The position numbers and the translations under genes are program-made. A DNA stretch of 64,000 bases, taken from NCBI RefSeq assembly GCF_001458595.1, contig NZ_LN890328.1:2667288-2731287 (forward strand), read 5' to 3'. Below, piece after piece: positions 33,491-42,319 of this stretch; position 1 is the stretch's first letter; the number at the start of each line of letters is the position of its first letter. Below the pieces are notes generated by a model. The model was not told the origin of the DNA. It did not search any database and worked only from the letters and a program-made list of their open reading frames with translations. The stretch comes from Clostridium neonatale (lineage in GTDB: Bacteria; Bacillota; Clostridia; Clostridiales; Clostridiaceae).

Positions 33491-34879
33491 TTAAATAATA
33501 ATTATTGCTACTATAGTTGTAACAACCAATCCAATTACTACCGGCTTAATGTTTCTCTTAGCTAATTCAAAAGCATCAACACCACAAATGGCTGCTACTG
33601 GTATTATTGCCCAAGGTATTACTGTTCCTCCACCTATCCATATTCCAGCTATTTGTCCCAAAGCTGTTAGTGTTGCTACGCCTCCACCTAAAGCTGTTGA
33701 GAATATTTTAGCTATTGAACCAACTAACGATATACCTGAAAAACCTGATCCATCCAAACCAGTAATAGCGCCTACTACTGTAAGTGTACTTGCTGATATA
33801 GTTGAATTAATTGGTACTACACTTGCTAGTGCAACACCTAAATCATTTACTATACCATTTGAACCTTTTGGAAGTATATTCCCAAATATCTCTCCTAAAG
33901 CTGAATCTCCTAAATAGAAAAATGCCGCTATTGGTATAACAACACCAAATATCTCAAAGCCAAATTTTAATCCCTTTACTATATTTTCAGTAATCTTATC
34001 TAAAGATTTTTTCTTATAGCATATTATTGAAATTAAGCTCATTATAAATATAGCAGTACCTCCTATCAAAGCAGTCGCATCTCCACCTTGTAATCTATAC
34101 TTATACATTAAAAAAATATCTAACGAAAATAGCACAAGTATTGACAATGCTAAAAAACGCCTTACCTTTTTAGAAGAAATTAGCTTTGAATCATATGTTT
34201 TTTCATTTATTTTATCTTCATCACTAATCTTTCCAGCCTTTATATCTTTTCTAAGGAAATAAAAAGCTGATATTGTTGTGACAAGTCCCATTATAATTGT
34301 AAGAGGTACACTTGCTGAAATAACATTAGATACTGGTATTCCAGCTGCATCTGCAGTAAGCTTTGGAGCTGCTTGAATAATATAATCACTTGATAAGGCT
34401 ATTCCATGACCAAATAAATTCATAGAAATAGCCACCCCCATAGCTGGTAGACCTGCTTTTTTAGCGATAGGTAAAAATAATGCTCCTACAAGGGCTACAG
34501 CTGGAGACGGCCAAAAAAACCATGATAAAATCATCATAACAATTCCAATTACCCAATAAGCAATCCAGTAATTTTTAATCATCCCTTTAAAAGGAGATAT
34601 CATCTCATCATTTACACCTGAATCTATAACAGCATTGCTCATAGCCGTTATAATTGATATGATAAAAATTGTGGGCATAAGTTCCTTTGCTGCATATACA
34701 AAGCTATTAAACACCCCCATAATTGATTTATATACAGATTGTGTTCCTATTAATCCAAGAACAAATATTCCTAATATACATAATAACGAGATATCTTTCT
34801 TTTTTATCATCGCTATTATTAACACAATAATAAATACAAGATAAACATAGTGTATTGGCATTAATGTTACGTTAATCAT
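33491..34879 (-). CDS. Multispan permease, ion-transporter type (substrate unknown)
   Basis: A 462-residue protein with about 11-12 hydrophobic segments. Two parallel halves appear, with the re-entrant-loop-like stretches WFFWPSPAVALVGALFLPIAKKAG and SVVPINSTISASTLTV, typical of ion-transporter-superfamily permeases that carry carboxylates, amino acids or gluconate. I cannot place it in a named subfamily. Single gene, ending at the bidirectional terminator. Its upstream region (34880 onward) has no regulatory motif I recognise. Confidence 0.65.
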   Translation of the reverse strand: MINVTLMPIHYVYLVFIIVLIIAMIKKKDISLLCILGIFVLGLIGTQSVYKSIMGVFNSFVYAAKELMPTIFIISIITAMSNAVIDSGVNDEMISPFKGMIKNYWIAYWVIGIVMMILSWFFWPSPAVALVGALFLPIAKKAGLPAMGVAISMNLFGHGIALSSDYIIQAAPKLTADAAGIPVSNVISASVPLTIIMGLVTTISAFYFLRKDIKAGKISDEDKINEKTYDSKLISSKKVRRFLALSILVLFSLDIFLMYKYRLQGGDATALIGGTAIFIMSLISIICYKKKSLDKITENIVKGLKFGFEIFGVVIPIAAFFYLGDSALGEIFGNILPKGSNGIVNDLGVALASVVPINSTISASTLTVVGAITGLDGSGFSGISLVGSIAKIFSTALGGGVATLTALGQIAGIWIGGGTVIPWAIIPVAAICGVDAFELAKRNIKPVVIGLVVTTIVAIIII

Positions 34880-35278
34880 ATACTTCTCTCTTAAAGTTGC
34901 TATATAACTAAACTATGTAAAAAATATATAATTGGTTACCTTCAAATTTATCTTATAAATACACATTTCTATGATTAACTCTGTTACATCTCTATATAAT
35001 ATATTTTTATATAGCGTTAAATAAAACTTTTCCAGTTAGTACGCAATTCTAGCATGCTAATATTATAAAGATACTTGCTAATTCATTGTTTTCATAGTAT
35101 TCATTTTTTCATTCTCGTTCAATAAATTCCATATATTTGACTATGAATTACGTAAAATAAATTTTTTCAAATAGTCATAAAGCCGTTTAATTAAGATAAT
35201 AATTTAAATAAAAAAAAATAGCGGATTTTCTAAGAATATGAATAAAATATCTCTTCTTAGAAAACCCACTTATTATAT
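34880..35278. other. Intergenic, no gene; terminator of the ABC operon at right
   Basis: A 399-bp A+T-rich region between the permease and the sugar-transport operon. No ORF has an RBS. At 35211-35260 it holds the terminator of the operon. A short inverted repeat TGACTAT/ATAGTCA (about 35139 and 35175) is the only other structure. Confidence 0.45.
35211..35260 (-). terminator. Terminator of the sugar ABC operon
   Basis: On the minus strand, a stem built from TCTTAGAAAA and its inverse TTTTCTAAGA (plus-strand arms about 35226-35236 and 35254-35264) is followed by a run of eight T (35211-35218 on plus as A). It lies immediately after the last permease gene. Confidence 0.85.
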
Positions 35279-36112
35279 TTATCCCTTCATTCCACTCATT
35301 GATATACCTTCAATAAAGTATTTTTGTCCTATAAAGAATATTATTACTATTGGTATTAGAACTACTGTTGCTGCTGCCATCATATATTGCCATTGCGCTG
35401 AGTACATTCCTTGAAATTGCATAAGTCCAAGTGATAATGTAAATTTATCTCCATCATTTAAATATACTAGAGGTCCTAAAAAGTCATTCCATGACCCCAT
35501 GAAAGAAAATAATGATACAACTATTAACGATGGTTTGCTTAAAGGCATTATTATTTTTGAATATATAGTGAAATGTCCTGCTCCATCAATACGAGCTGCT
35601 TCATCTAATTCTTTTGGTATTGTCCTAAAAAATTGCCTTAGTAAAAATACATTAAATACTCCACCTCCAAACCAAGCTGGAACTATTAATGGTGCATAGG
35701 AATTAACAACCCCAAGTTTCTGCCATCCAATAAATGTTGGGATAAGTGTAACTGCAAAAGGTATCATCATAGCAGTTAATAATATTCCAAAGACAGTATC
35801 TCTACCTTTCCATTCTATTCTTGAGAAGCTATATGCGCATAGTGAGCTTGTAATTACAGTTCCAAGTACAGTAAATACCACAACAAATAGTGTGTTTAAA
35901 AAATATCTTCCAAATGGAAGCATTGTTAATGCCTCTTTATAATTACTAAATTTTATTGGCTTTGGAATCCATATTGGTGGCATAGTAAATATTTGCGACA
36001 TATCCATAAGTGAGCTTCTAATCATCCAATAAAATGGAACTAAGCATACAAAAGATATGAATAATAAAATAATGTATATTATACTTTTAGAAATTTTCTT
36101 TTTACTTTTCAT
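35279..36112 (-). CDS. Sugar ABC transporter permease (AraQ/MalG type)
   Basis: A 277-residue inner-membrane permease with six membrane spans. The cytoplasmic EAA loop, ELDEAARIDGAGHFTIYSKI, that contacts the ATPase is present. It overlaps the preceding permease gene by one base (36112) and is the last gene of the operon. No ATPase gene is present; such CUT1 systems in Firmicutes borrow a shared MsmX-type ATPase. Linked to an arabinofuranosidase, so arabino-oligosaccharides are a sensible guess for the cargo. Confidence 0.9.
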   Translation of the reverse strand: MKSKKKISKSIIYIILLFISFVCLVPFYWMIRSSLMDMSQIFTMPPIWIPKPIKFSNYKEALTMLPFGRYFLNTLFVVVFTVLGTVITSSLCAYSFSRIEWKGRDTVFGILLTAMMIPFAVTLIPTFIGWQKLGVVNSYAPLIVPAWFGGGVFNVFLLRQFFRTIPKELDEAARIDGAGHFTIYSKIIMPLSKPSLIVVSLFSFMGSWNDFLGPLVYLNDGDKFTLSLGLMQFQGMYSAQWQYMMAAATVVLIPIVIIFFIGQKYFIEGISMSGMKG

Positions 36113-37068
36113 TATTTACCATCTCCTTCATAATATACCCACTTAGATGTTTTAAAAATAATAAATGTAAATATAGATATTATTAAAAATAAAACCCAAG
36201 CAAGAGCAGAAGCATTTCCCATTCTAAAGTTACTAAAGGCTTCTTTATATAAATAGAAGGCATAAAATAAGCTTGCATTATTAGGTCCACCAGCAGTCAT
36301 AATGTATGCCTGTGTGAATACCTGAAATCCATTAATGAATCCCATAACAAGATTGAAAAATAAAGTTGGTGTTATCATTGGCAATGTAATATTTATAAAT
36401 TTATGAAAAGCATTGCCTCCATCTATTTCAACTGCCTCATATAATTGATTAGGTACATCTTGTAAGCCAGCTAAGAAAATTATTACTGTACTTCCAACTG
36501 TCCACAAGCTCATAAGTATTAACGATGGTATTACTGTTTTTTCGTCAAATATCCATTTTGATGTTGGTAATCCTACTGCACCTAAAACATTGTTAAGTAA
36601 TCCAAGATCCGGATCCATAAGCCATATCCAAATCATTGAGGATGCTGCTACAGGTACAATAGTTGGCAGATAAAATATTGTTCTAAATATTCCCTTTCCT
36701 TTAACATCACTATTTAAAAGCATTGCTACTAATAAAGAAACTACTATTTGAATTGGGACACTTAAAAATACATATGTTGCAGTTACTAATAATGATTTAT
36801 AAAAAAATGGATCTTGATTTGTAAATAAATTTTTATAATTATCAAAGCCTATCCATTTGGGAGTACTTGCAATACTATAATCTGTCAAGCTAAAATATCC
36901 ACTAGCAATCATAGGCCCCATAACGAAAATTATAAATCCTAGTAACACGGGTGATGCGAATAATAGTCCAGAAATAATATTTTTCTTTTCTCTAGACATT
37001 TTTGTATATCTTTTTTCTTTGACTTTTATACTAACATTTTCTGTAACCTTTGTACTGATACCTGCCAT
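36112..37068 (-). CDS. Sugar ABC transporter permease (AraP/MalF type)
   Basis: A 318-residue permease with six predicted spans and the EAA loop QLYEAVEIDGGNAFHKFINI. The basic N-terminal extension before the first helix (about 1-30) is typical for MalF-like partners. It forms the heterodimeric channel with the following AraQ-like protein. Spacing of about 60 bp from the binding-protein gene fits one operon. Confidence 0.9.
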   Translation of the reverse strand: MAGISTKVTENVSIKVKEKRYTKMSREKKNIISGLLFASPVLLGFIIFVMGPMIASGYFSLTDYSIASTPKWIGFDNYKNLFTNQDPFFYKSLLVTATYVFLSVPIQIVVSLLVAMLLNSDVKGKGIFRTIFYLPTIVPVAASSMIWIWLMDPDLGLLNNVLGAVGLPTSKWIFDEKTVIPSLILMSLWTVGSTVIIFLAGLQDVPNQLYEAVEIDGGNAFHKFINITLPMITPTLFFNLVMGFINGFQVFTQAYIMTAGGPNNASLFYAFYLYKEAFSNFRMGNASALAWVLFLIISIFTFIIFKTSKWVYYEGDGK

Positions 37069-37127
37069 AAAATTATCACCTCTCTATAATTTATATACAG
37101 CTAGATCAAAAATCTAGCTGTCATTGG

Positions 37128-38501
37128 TTATTTGTTAGTATAAACTCCTTTAAGTTCTGGTACTACTTTAGGCTCTATTTCTTTTAATGCTTCTTCTGCT
37201 GTTTTGTCACCACTCCATACTTGATCAAGAGCAGGTGATATGATTGAAGATATCTTAACTGAATTCTTTATATAATATCCTGAATCTGGAACGCTATTGT
37301 TCATTGCTTGATCTAAAATAGCTTCTTTATATCCATCTGGATGTCCTGGTTTTACTACCCATGATTCAATTATTTCAGGATCTGTATACCACGATTTTAC
37401 CGTCGGCATCCATAATCCACTAGTAATTAAATCTTTAGTCCCTTCCCCTGAAGTCATCCATTTTAAGAATTTCCAAGCTTCTTCTGGATGCTTAGTAGTA
37501 TCAAACATACACATAACTTCACCAAATAATGTAGTTTTGTTATTCTTCATTTTAGGAAGTACACCAACATCATAATTAACTTTGGCATTTGCTAAATCAA
37601 TTTGTACCCATTGTCCATCCCAATCCATAGCAATCTTTTTTGACTGTAATGCTACAGCTGGTGCTGGTAGAGTTTTAGATTGCGCTGGTGATGGTGCTAC
37701 ATGATATTTAACAGATAAATCTGCAAGTTTCTGAATTGTATCAATAACTACTGGATCTGTTAAATTTGATTTCATTCCATCATCGCTAACGTATTTTACA
37801 TCGTTAAGATTTAAAAATGTTTGCCATATAGAAGTTGGCATATTCATTCCATATTGTTTGATATTATTAGGATCAAATCCGTCTTCTGTAGCATTCTTAC
37901 CATTTTGGTCTATTGTTAACTTTTGACATATCTTTATGAATTCATCCCAAGTCCAAGCATCTTCTGCTTTAGTTGGTGGTAATTCTATTCCTGCCTCTTT
38001 AAATGCATCAATATTATAATATAATCCAAAAACTTCTTGACACGGAGTAATTCCTATTATGGTATCTTTATCTGTGTGTATAAATGAACCATCTATATAG
38101 GTATCCTCACTTATTTCACTATCTTTTTCTAAAAGAGGTGATATATTTCGTATCTTTCCTTGATCAGCCCATGCTAATGCTGTAGTCTTATACATAAGTG
38201 ATACATCAGGCGCTGTATTACCAGCTATCATTGTTGCTAATTTAGTATCATAATCTGTTGGTATATGCTGAAGCTTAACCTTAATATTGGGATTATTCTT
38301 TTCGAACTCTTTAACGGCATTAGTTTGAGCCTTAAGTTCCTCCGGGCTTCCCCAAGTAGTATAGGTTAATGTAACAACTTCTCCATTTGAATTATTACTT
38401 GTTGATGATTCTGTAGATGTTGTATTACTACCGCATCCAACTAATGTACTGGTAATAAATACAGCTGAAAGAATTGATACAACTATTTTTTTTATCTTCA
38501 T
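37128..38501 (-). CDS. Sugar-binding lipoprotein of the ABC transporter
   Basis: A 457-residue extracellular solute-binding protein (family 1). A lipoprotein signal peptide with lipobox LVGC (Cys near residue 23) anchors it to the membrane. The mature part starts with a Ser/Thr/Asn-rich linker and includes TYTTWGSPEELKA and NTAPDVSLMYKTTALAWAD, as in other CUT1 binding proteins. It heads the transport part of the operon. A cre-like site lies about 50 bp upstream of its start. Confidence 0.9.
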   Translation of the reverse strand: MKIKKIVVSILSAVFITSTLVGCGSNTTSTESSTSNNSNGEVVTLTYTTWGSPEELKAQTNAVKEFEKNNPNIKVKLQHIPTDYDTKLATMIAGNTAPDVSLMYKTTALAWADQGKIRNISPLLEKDSEISEDTYIDGSFIHTDKDTIIGITPCQEVFGLYYNIDAFKEAGIELPPTKAEDAWTWDEFIKICQKLTIDQNGKNATEDGFDPNNIKQYGMNMPTSIWQTFLNLNDVKYVSDDGMKSNLTDPVVIDTIQKLADLSVKYHVAPSPAQSKTLPAPAVALQSKKIAMDWDGQWVQIDLANAKVNYDVGVLPKMKNNKTTLFGEVMCMFDTTKHPEEAWKFLKWMTSGEGTKDLITSGLWMPTVKSWYTDPEIIESWVVKPGHPDGYKEAILDQAMNNSVPDSGYYIKNSVKISSIISPALDQVWSGDKTAEEALKEIEPKVVPELKGVYTNK

Positions 38502-38550
38502 ATATTTCCCCCCTAAGTTCTTTAACTTATTCTTACAAGTAAATTATATT

Positions 38551-38564
38551 TGAAAACGTTTATA
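38551..38564. promoter_or_regulatory. cre-like site (catabolite repression)
   Basis: TGAAAACGTTTATA matches the CcpA operator pattern TGNAAACGNTTNCA except for one base. It lies 50 bp ahead of the sugar-binding protein gene and after the histidine-kinase gene, so a separate catabolite-repressed promoter for the transport genes is likely. Confidence 0.55.
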
Positions 38565-38579
38565 AGTTAAATTCTAACT

Positions 38580-40421
38580 TTATTGGATTAGTATACTTTT
38601 TTTAGTTTTTTCACTTTTAGGTAAATTTATTGTGATTCTAGTACCTCTATTTATTTCCGATTGAATAGTGACACCATACCTGTCTCCATAAATCAACTTA
38701 ATTCTATTATTCACATTTCTTATACCAATATTATCCGTATTTGTTTCCATGACTTCTTTTATTCTTTTATTATCCATTCCCCTACCATTATCTTCAACAC
38801 TAAAATATACCATCTCTCCTTCTAATCTTCCTGTTATTTTTAGACTTCCTCCACTATCAATCATACTAAATCCATGAATAATTGAATTTTCTACAAAAGG
38901 CTGTAAAAAAAGCTTTGGAACTTTATAGAATTCTACGTCTTCATCTATCTCATAAAAAACATTAAATTTATCCTCAAATCTATTTTGCATTATGTAGATA
39001 TATTTTTTTAACCATTCCAAATCTTTCTTAAAGTCAGAAATTTCTTCATTATTATGTGCAGTATATCTTAACATGCTTGAAAGGCTAATGATCATTTTAC
39101 TAATTTCCTTTTCATTATTCTCAATAGCAATCCAATTAATAATATTTAAAGTATTATAAAGAAAATGTGGGTTTAATTGAATATTTAAAGACATTATTAT
39201 AGCTTCTTTTTCTCTTATACTACTTATATAGTTCTCTTCAATTAAAGTTGAAATCTTATCATCCATCTCATTAAATTTCTTAATAAGATTTCCTATTTCA
39301 TCATTTCTATTTACTTGAACTTTAGTAGAAAACTTTCCCTCGCCCATTTTTTTAATAGCTACTAGTAATTTATCTATTGGTTTTGTAATAGATTTTGATA
39401 TAAAACTAGCACATATTGAAGCTAAAATTATTAGTATAATTCCTAAAAATAATATAAAATAACGCATACTAGCTAATTCTATTAAAATAGAATCTACTGG
39501 AATAACTACTGCTGATACCCATCCTGTGGATTCTATGGTGTCATAGCATATTATCATTTTCTTTCCATCTATATCTTTTTTTATTTTTCCACTCTTATTT
39601 TCAGCTATTTCTTCTAGCCACATTGGTTTTTTCTTTGTAGCCAAGTCAGATGCATTTGTGCTATATACTATGTCCCCCATAGATGAAAATATAAAATACT
39701 GAGATTCTTTATATTGGATATCACTTTCAACAATGTCTTTAAATAAATTAGGTTTAAAATTTATTATTAGTAATGGCTTTTCAGTATTTTCATCTAAATC
39801 ATCAAAACGTATGTTATCACGATTTAAATTGTTAATTATTTTTACTGCAGAAAATAAATATCTATATTCTATATCCATATCTTCCAGTTCATTTGAATTA
39901 TATACGTCTGTAAACTTATATGTTGGCACCCATGTTAAAGAGCCATTACTTTCTTGTGCAATTTTATATAATTTAGATGTATAAAAATAATTTTTAGGTA
40001 TTGGTATCTCACCACTTCCAAAGTTATAATAACTGGTAATAATATGAGATGAATAAACATCTGAATTATTAAAATACTTAAATAATATACTATTTATCTT
40101 CTTATCTAGCGCAATTAATTGAGATGCGCTAGATTCTTTATAATCATGTACTATATCATATAAATCATTATCTAATGTTATTGCATCTGAACTTTCTACT
40201 ATTTTATTTAATTTTAAATTTATTAAGTTATTATTATTTTTAACTATTTTTAAAGAACTATCTTCTGCATTTTTTATAATAATATCAGAACTTATTTTAT
40301 AGTAAACAGCAGTCATTATGATTATTGGTATTACAATTAATATTATATAAGTTATATTTAATTTTTGTTTAAGTCCAATGTTATTAATAATGGTGATAAA
40401 TTTATTTTTTAATGAATTCAC
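38580..40421 (-). CDS. YesM-type sensor histidine kinase
   Basis: A 613-residue membrane sensor. Helix near residue 20-40, an extracytoplasmic sensor domain (about 45-300), a second helix (about 310-335), HAMP linker (ITKPIDKLLVAIKKMGEGKF), the histidine-kinase motif INPHFLYNTLNI-like (LNPHFLYNTLNIINW) and ATPase motifs (DNGRGMD, NIGIRNVNNRI). It senses an extracellular sugar and pairs with the adjacent YesN-type regulator, with which its GTG start overlaps by four bases. RBS GAGGTG. Confidence 0.93.
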   Translation of the reverse strand: MNSLKNKFITIINNIGLKQKLNITYIILIVIPIIIMTAVYYKISSDIIIKNAEDSSLKIVKNNNNLINLKLNKIVESSDAITLDNDLYDIVHDYKESSASQLIALDKKINSILFKYFNNSDVYSSHIITSYYNFGSGEIPIPKNYFYTSKLYKIAQESNGSLTWVPTYKFTDVYNSNELEDMDIEYRYLFSAVKIINNLNRDNIRFDDLDENTEKPLLIINFKPNLFKDIVESDIQYKESQYFIFSSMGDIVYSTNASDLATKKKPMWLEEIAENKSGKIKKDIDGKKMIICYDTIESTGWVSAVVIPVDSILIELASMRYFILFLGIILIILASICASFISKSITKPIDKLLVAIKKMGEGKFSTKVQVNRNDEIGNLIKKFNEMDDKISTLIEENYISSIREKEAIIMSLNIQLNPHFLYNTLNIINWIAIENNEKEISKMIISLSSMLRYTAHNNEEISDFKKDLEWLKKYIYIMQNRFEDKFNVFYEIDEDVEFYKVPKLFLQPFVENSIIHGFSMIDSGGSLKITGRLEGEMVYFSVEDNGRGMDNKRIKEVMETNTDNIGIRNVNNRIKLIYGDRYGVTIQSEINRGTRITINLPKSEKTKKSILIQ

Positions 40422-42028
40422 ATTGCACCTCGTTTATTTAATGAATTTAAACGTCTATACTCATCTGGAGAAACATTCATTTCATTCTTAAATACTCTAT
40501 TAAAATATTTCACATCATTATATCCAACTAAGGCTGATATCTCATATACTTTCTTATCACTATTTAATAACAATTCGCAAGATTTTTGAATTCTCAATTT
40601 CAATAGATACTTAACAAAATTCATGCCTGCTCTTTCTTTGAACATAGCACTGAAATAGCTTGAATTAAAATGAAATTTTTCCGAAACACTTTCTAGAGAA
40701 ATATCATACATGTAATTGTCTTGTATATACTTCAAATATTTATCAAAAATGACTCTACTTTTATTACTCTTCCATCTTTCAAGCACACTAATTATCTTTA
40801 TTATTATCAAATTACAGTTTCGCTTTAGCTCTACTATATCTTTGCTTAAATTTATTGTATTAATAATATTAGTTGTGATTTCAGTATACGTCTCACTTGT
40901 CATAAAATTTTCGACTTCTTTTGTGCTATTAATAATTAATCTTATAATATAATTCTTAAGTTCATTTGGCTCTGAATAGCCACACTCCATAAATTTACTT
41001 AAAATATTATTCACTAAATTGGTTGCTTCAATCTTATCTTGTTTGCAAATCAATTCATTAAACCTTTCTTCATCTTTATAACTAATAATCACACTTTTTT
41101 TTCTAATTTGCTTTTTATCAGAAAAACTCATAATTTTACTATTTTTAAAATAGAATCTTAGTTTTAATGCATCAACGGCTTCATCAAAACATCGTCTTGC
41201 ATCTTCATAAATACTATTGCACTTACTACTTACACCAATAGCTATATTTATACAATACTCACTCTTAATATAGTCTACTATTTCATTTAACTGTTGAAAC
41301 TCTACTTCATAAAAATTATTATCATTTCTTTTAATTGCAGCTATTAACATTTTTTCATTATCGCGTAAATAAAAAGATATAACATTTCCATAGCATCTAA
41401 GCTTCTCTGTAATTACATCTTTAATATCATTTAAAATTTCCTCTTTATTTTCATCTATATCATCGCTTATTTTCGTAATTATTATCCATCCTTGTCCATC
41501 TTCAGCTAAATATTTTTTGACCTCTAATAAATTTTCTTTCTTAACTTCTCCTTTTATCCATTTATTAAATTCCCATTCTGAATAAACTTGCATTTTACTC
41601 TTTAAACTCTCTAATAGCTGTTCTTCTCTTTTTCTTTGTTCCTCTTCTTCATAAATACTTTTTTCCACTTTTATTAACATTTCAGATATTATCTCTTCAT
41701 CAACTGGTTTTAATATATAGTCAAAAGCACCTAAACTTATAGCATTCTGAGCATATTCGAAATTTGCATATCCACTTAAAATTATTATCTTAGCGCTTTT
41801 TTCATTTTCCTTGTGTTTCTTAACAAATGATATTCCATCCATAATTGGCATCTTTACATCTGTTATTATAATATCTACTTTGTTCTTGTTTAAATATTCT
41901 AAAGCTTCGTTTCCATTTTTAAATTGATTTATTTCATAATTAGGTCTTAACTTTCCAATAAGATTTACTAATCCCTTACGATGCCTTGGTTCATCATCTA
42001 CAATAATCATCTTTAAAATAACTCTCAT
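40418..42028 (-). CDS. YesN-type response regulator (receiver + AraC DNA-binding domain)
   Basis: 536 residues from the ATG at 42028 (AAAGGAG upstream). An open frame extends further to 42202 but has no RBS and shows atypical composition. A CheY-like receiver (KMIIVDDE, phosphoacceptor Asp in IIITDVKMPIMDGI) is followed by a long middle region and a C-terminal AraC-type double helix-turn-helix (ESVSEKFHFNSSYFSAMFKE; YEISALVGYNDVKYFNRVFK). Phosphorylated by the YesM-like kinase; expected to activate the downstream transport genes. Confidence 0.92.
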   Translation of the reverse strand: MRVILKMIIVDDEPRHRKGLVNLIGKLRPNYEINQFKNGNEALEYLNKNKVDIIITDVKMPIMDGISFVKKHKENEKSAKIIILSGYANFEYAQNAISLGAFDYILKPVDEEIISEMLIKVEKSIYEEEEQRKREEQLLESLKSKMQVYSEWEFNKWIKGEVKKENLLEVKKYLAEDGQGWIIITKISDDIDENKEEILNDIKDVITEKLRCYGNVISFYLRDNEKMLIAAIKRNDNNFYEVEFQQLNEIVDYIKSEYCINIAIGVSSKCNSIYEDARRCFDEAVDALKLRFYFKNSKIMSFSDKKQIRKKSVIISYKDEERFNELICKQDKIEATNLVNNILSKFMECGYSEPNELKNYIIRLIINSTKEVENFMTSETYTEITTNIINTINLSKDIVELKRNCNLIIIKIISVLERWKSNKSRVIFDKYLKYIQDNYMYDISLESVSEKFHFNSSYFSAMFKERAGMNFVKYLLKLRIQKSCELLLNSDKKVYEISALVGYNDVKYFNRVFKNEMNVSPDEYRRLNSLNKRGAM

Positions 42029-42319
42029 ATACCCTTTTACTCCTTTCATACTCCTTATTTTTATCTGATTATAGTGATTATAATTTAAAATAATAATTTC
42101 GTAATTGAAAGAAAAACATTTATAAAAACCTTTCTTATAAGTAATCATGTAACAAATAAAATAGAAAGATTTTGTATAAATGTTTATAATATGATTGTAC
42201 ACAATACCTTATAATTAAATAATAGCTATTGCTAAAACTATAAGACGTATCAAAGATATATCATTGATATCTATAGATTACTAATTGTCTAAACTTTAAA
42301 AATTTATATATTTAATGAC

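Noticed and set aside
42029..42202. Longer N-terminus of the YesN-type regulator
   Set aside because: The extra 58 residues are Tyr/Ile/Asn-rich, have no RBS and do not precede receiver domains in homologs.
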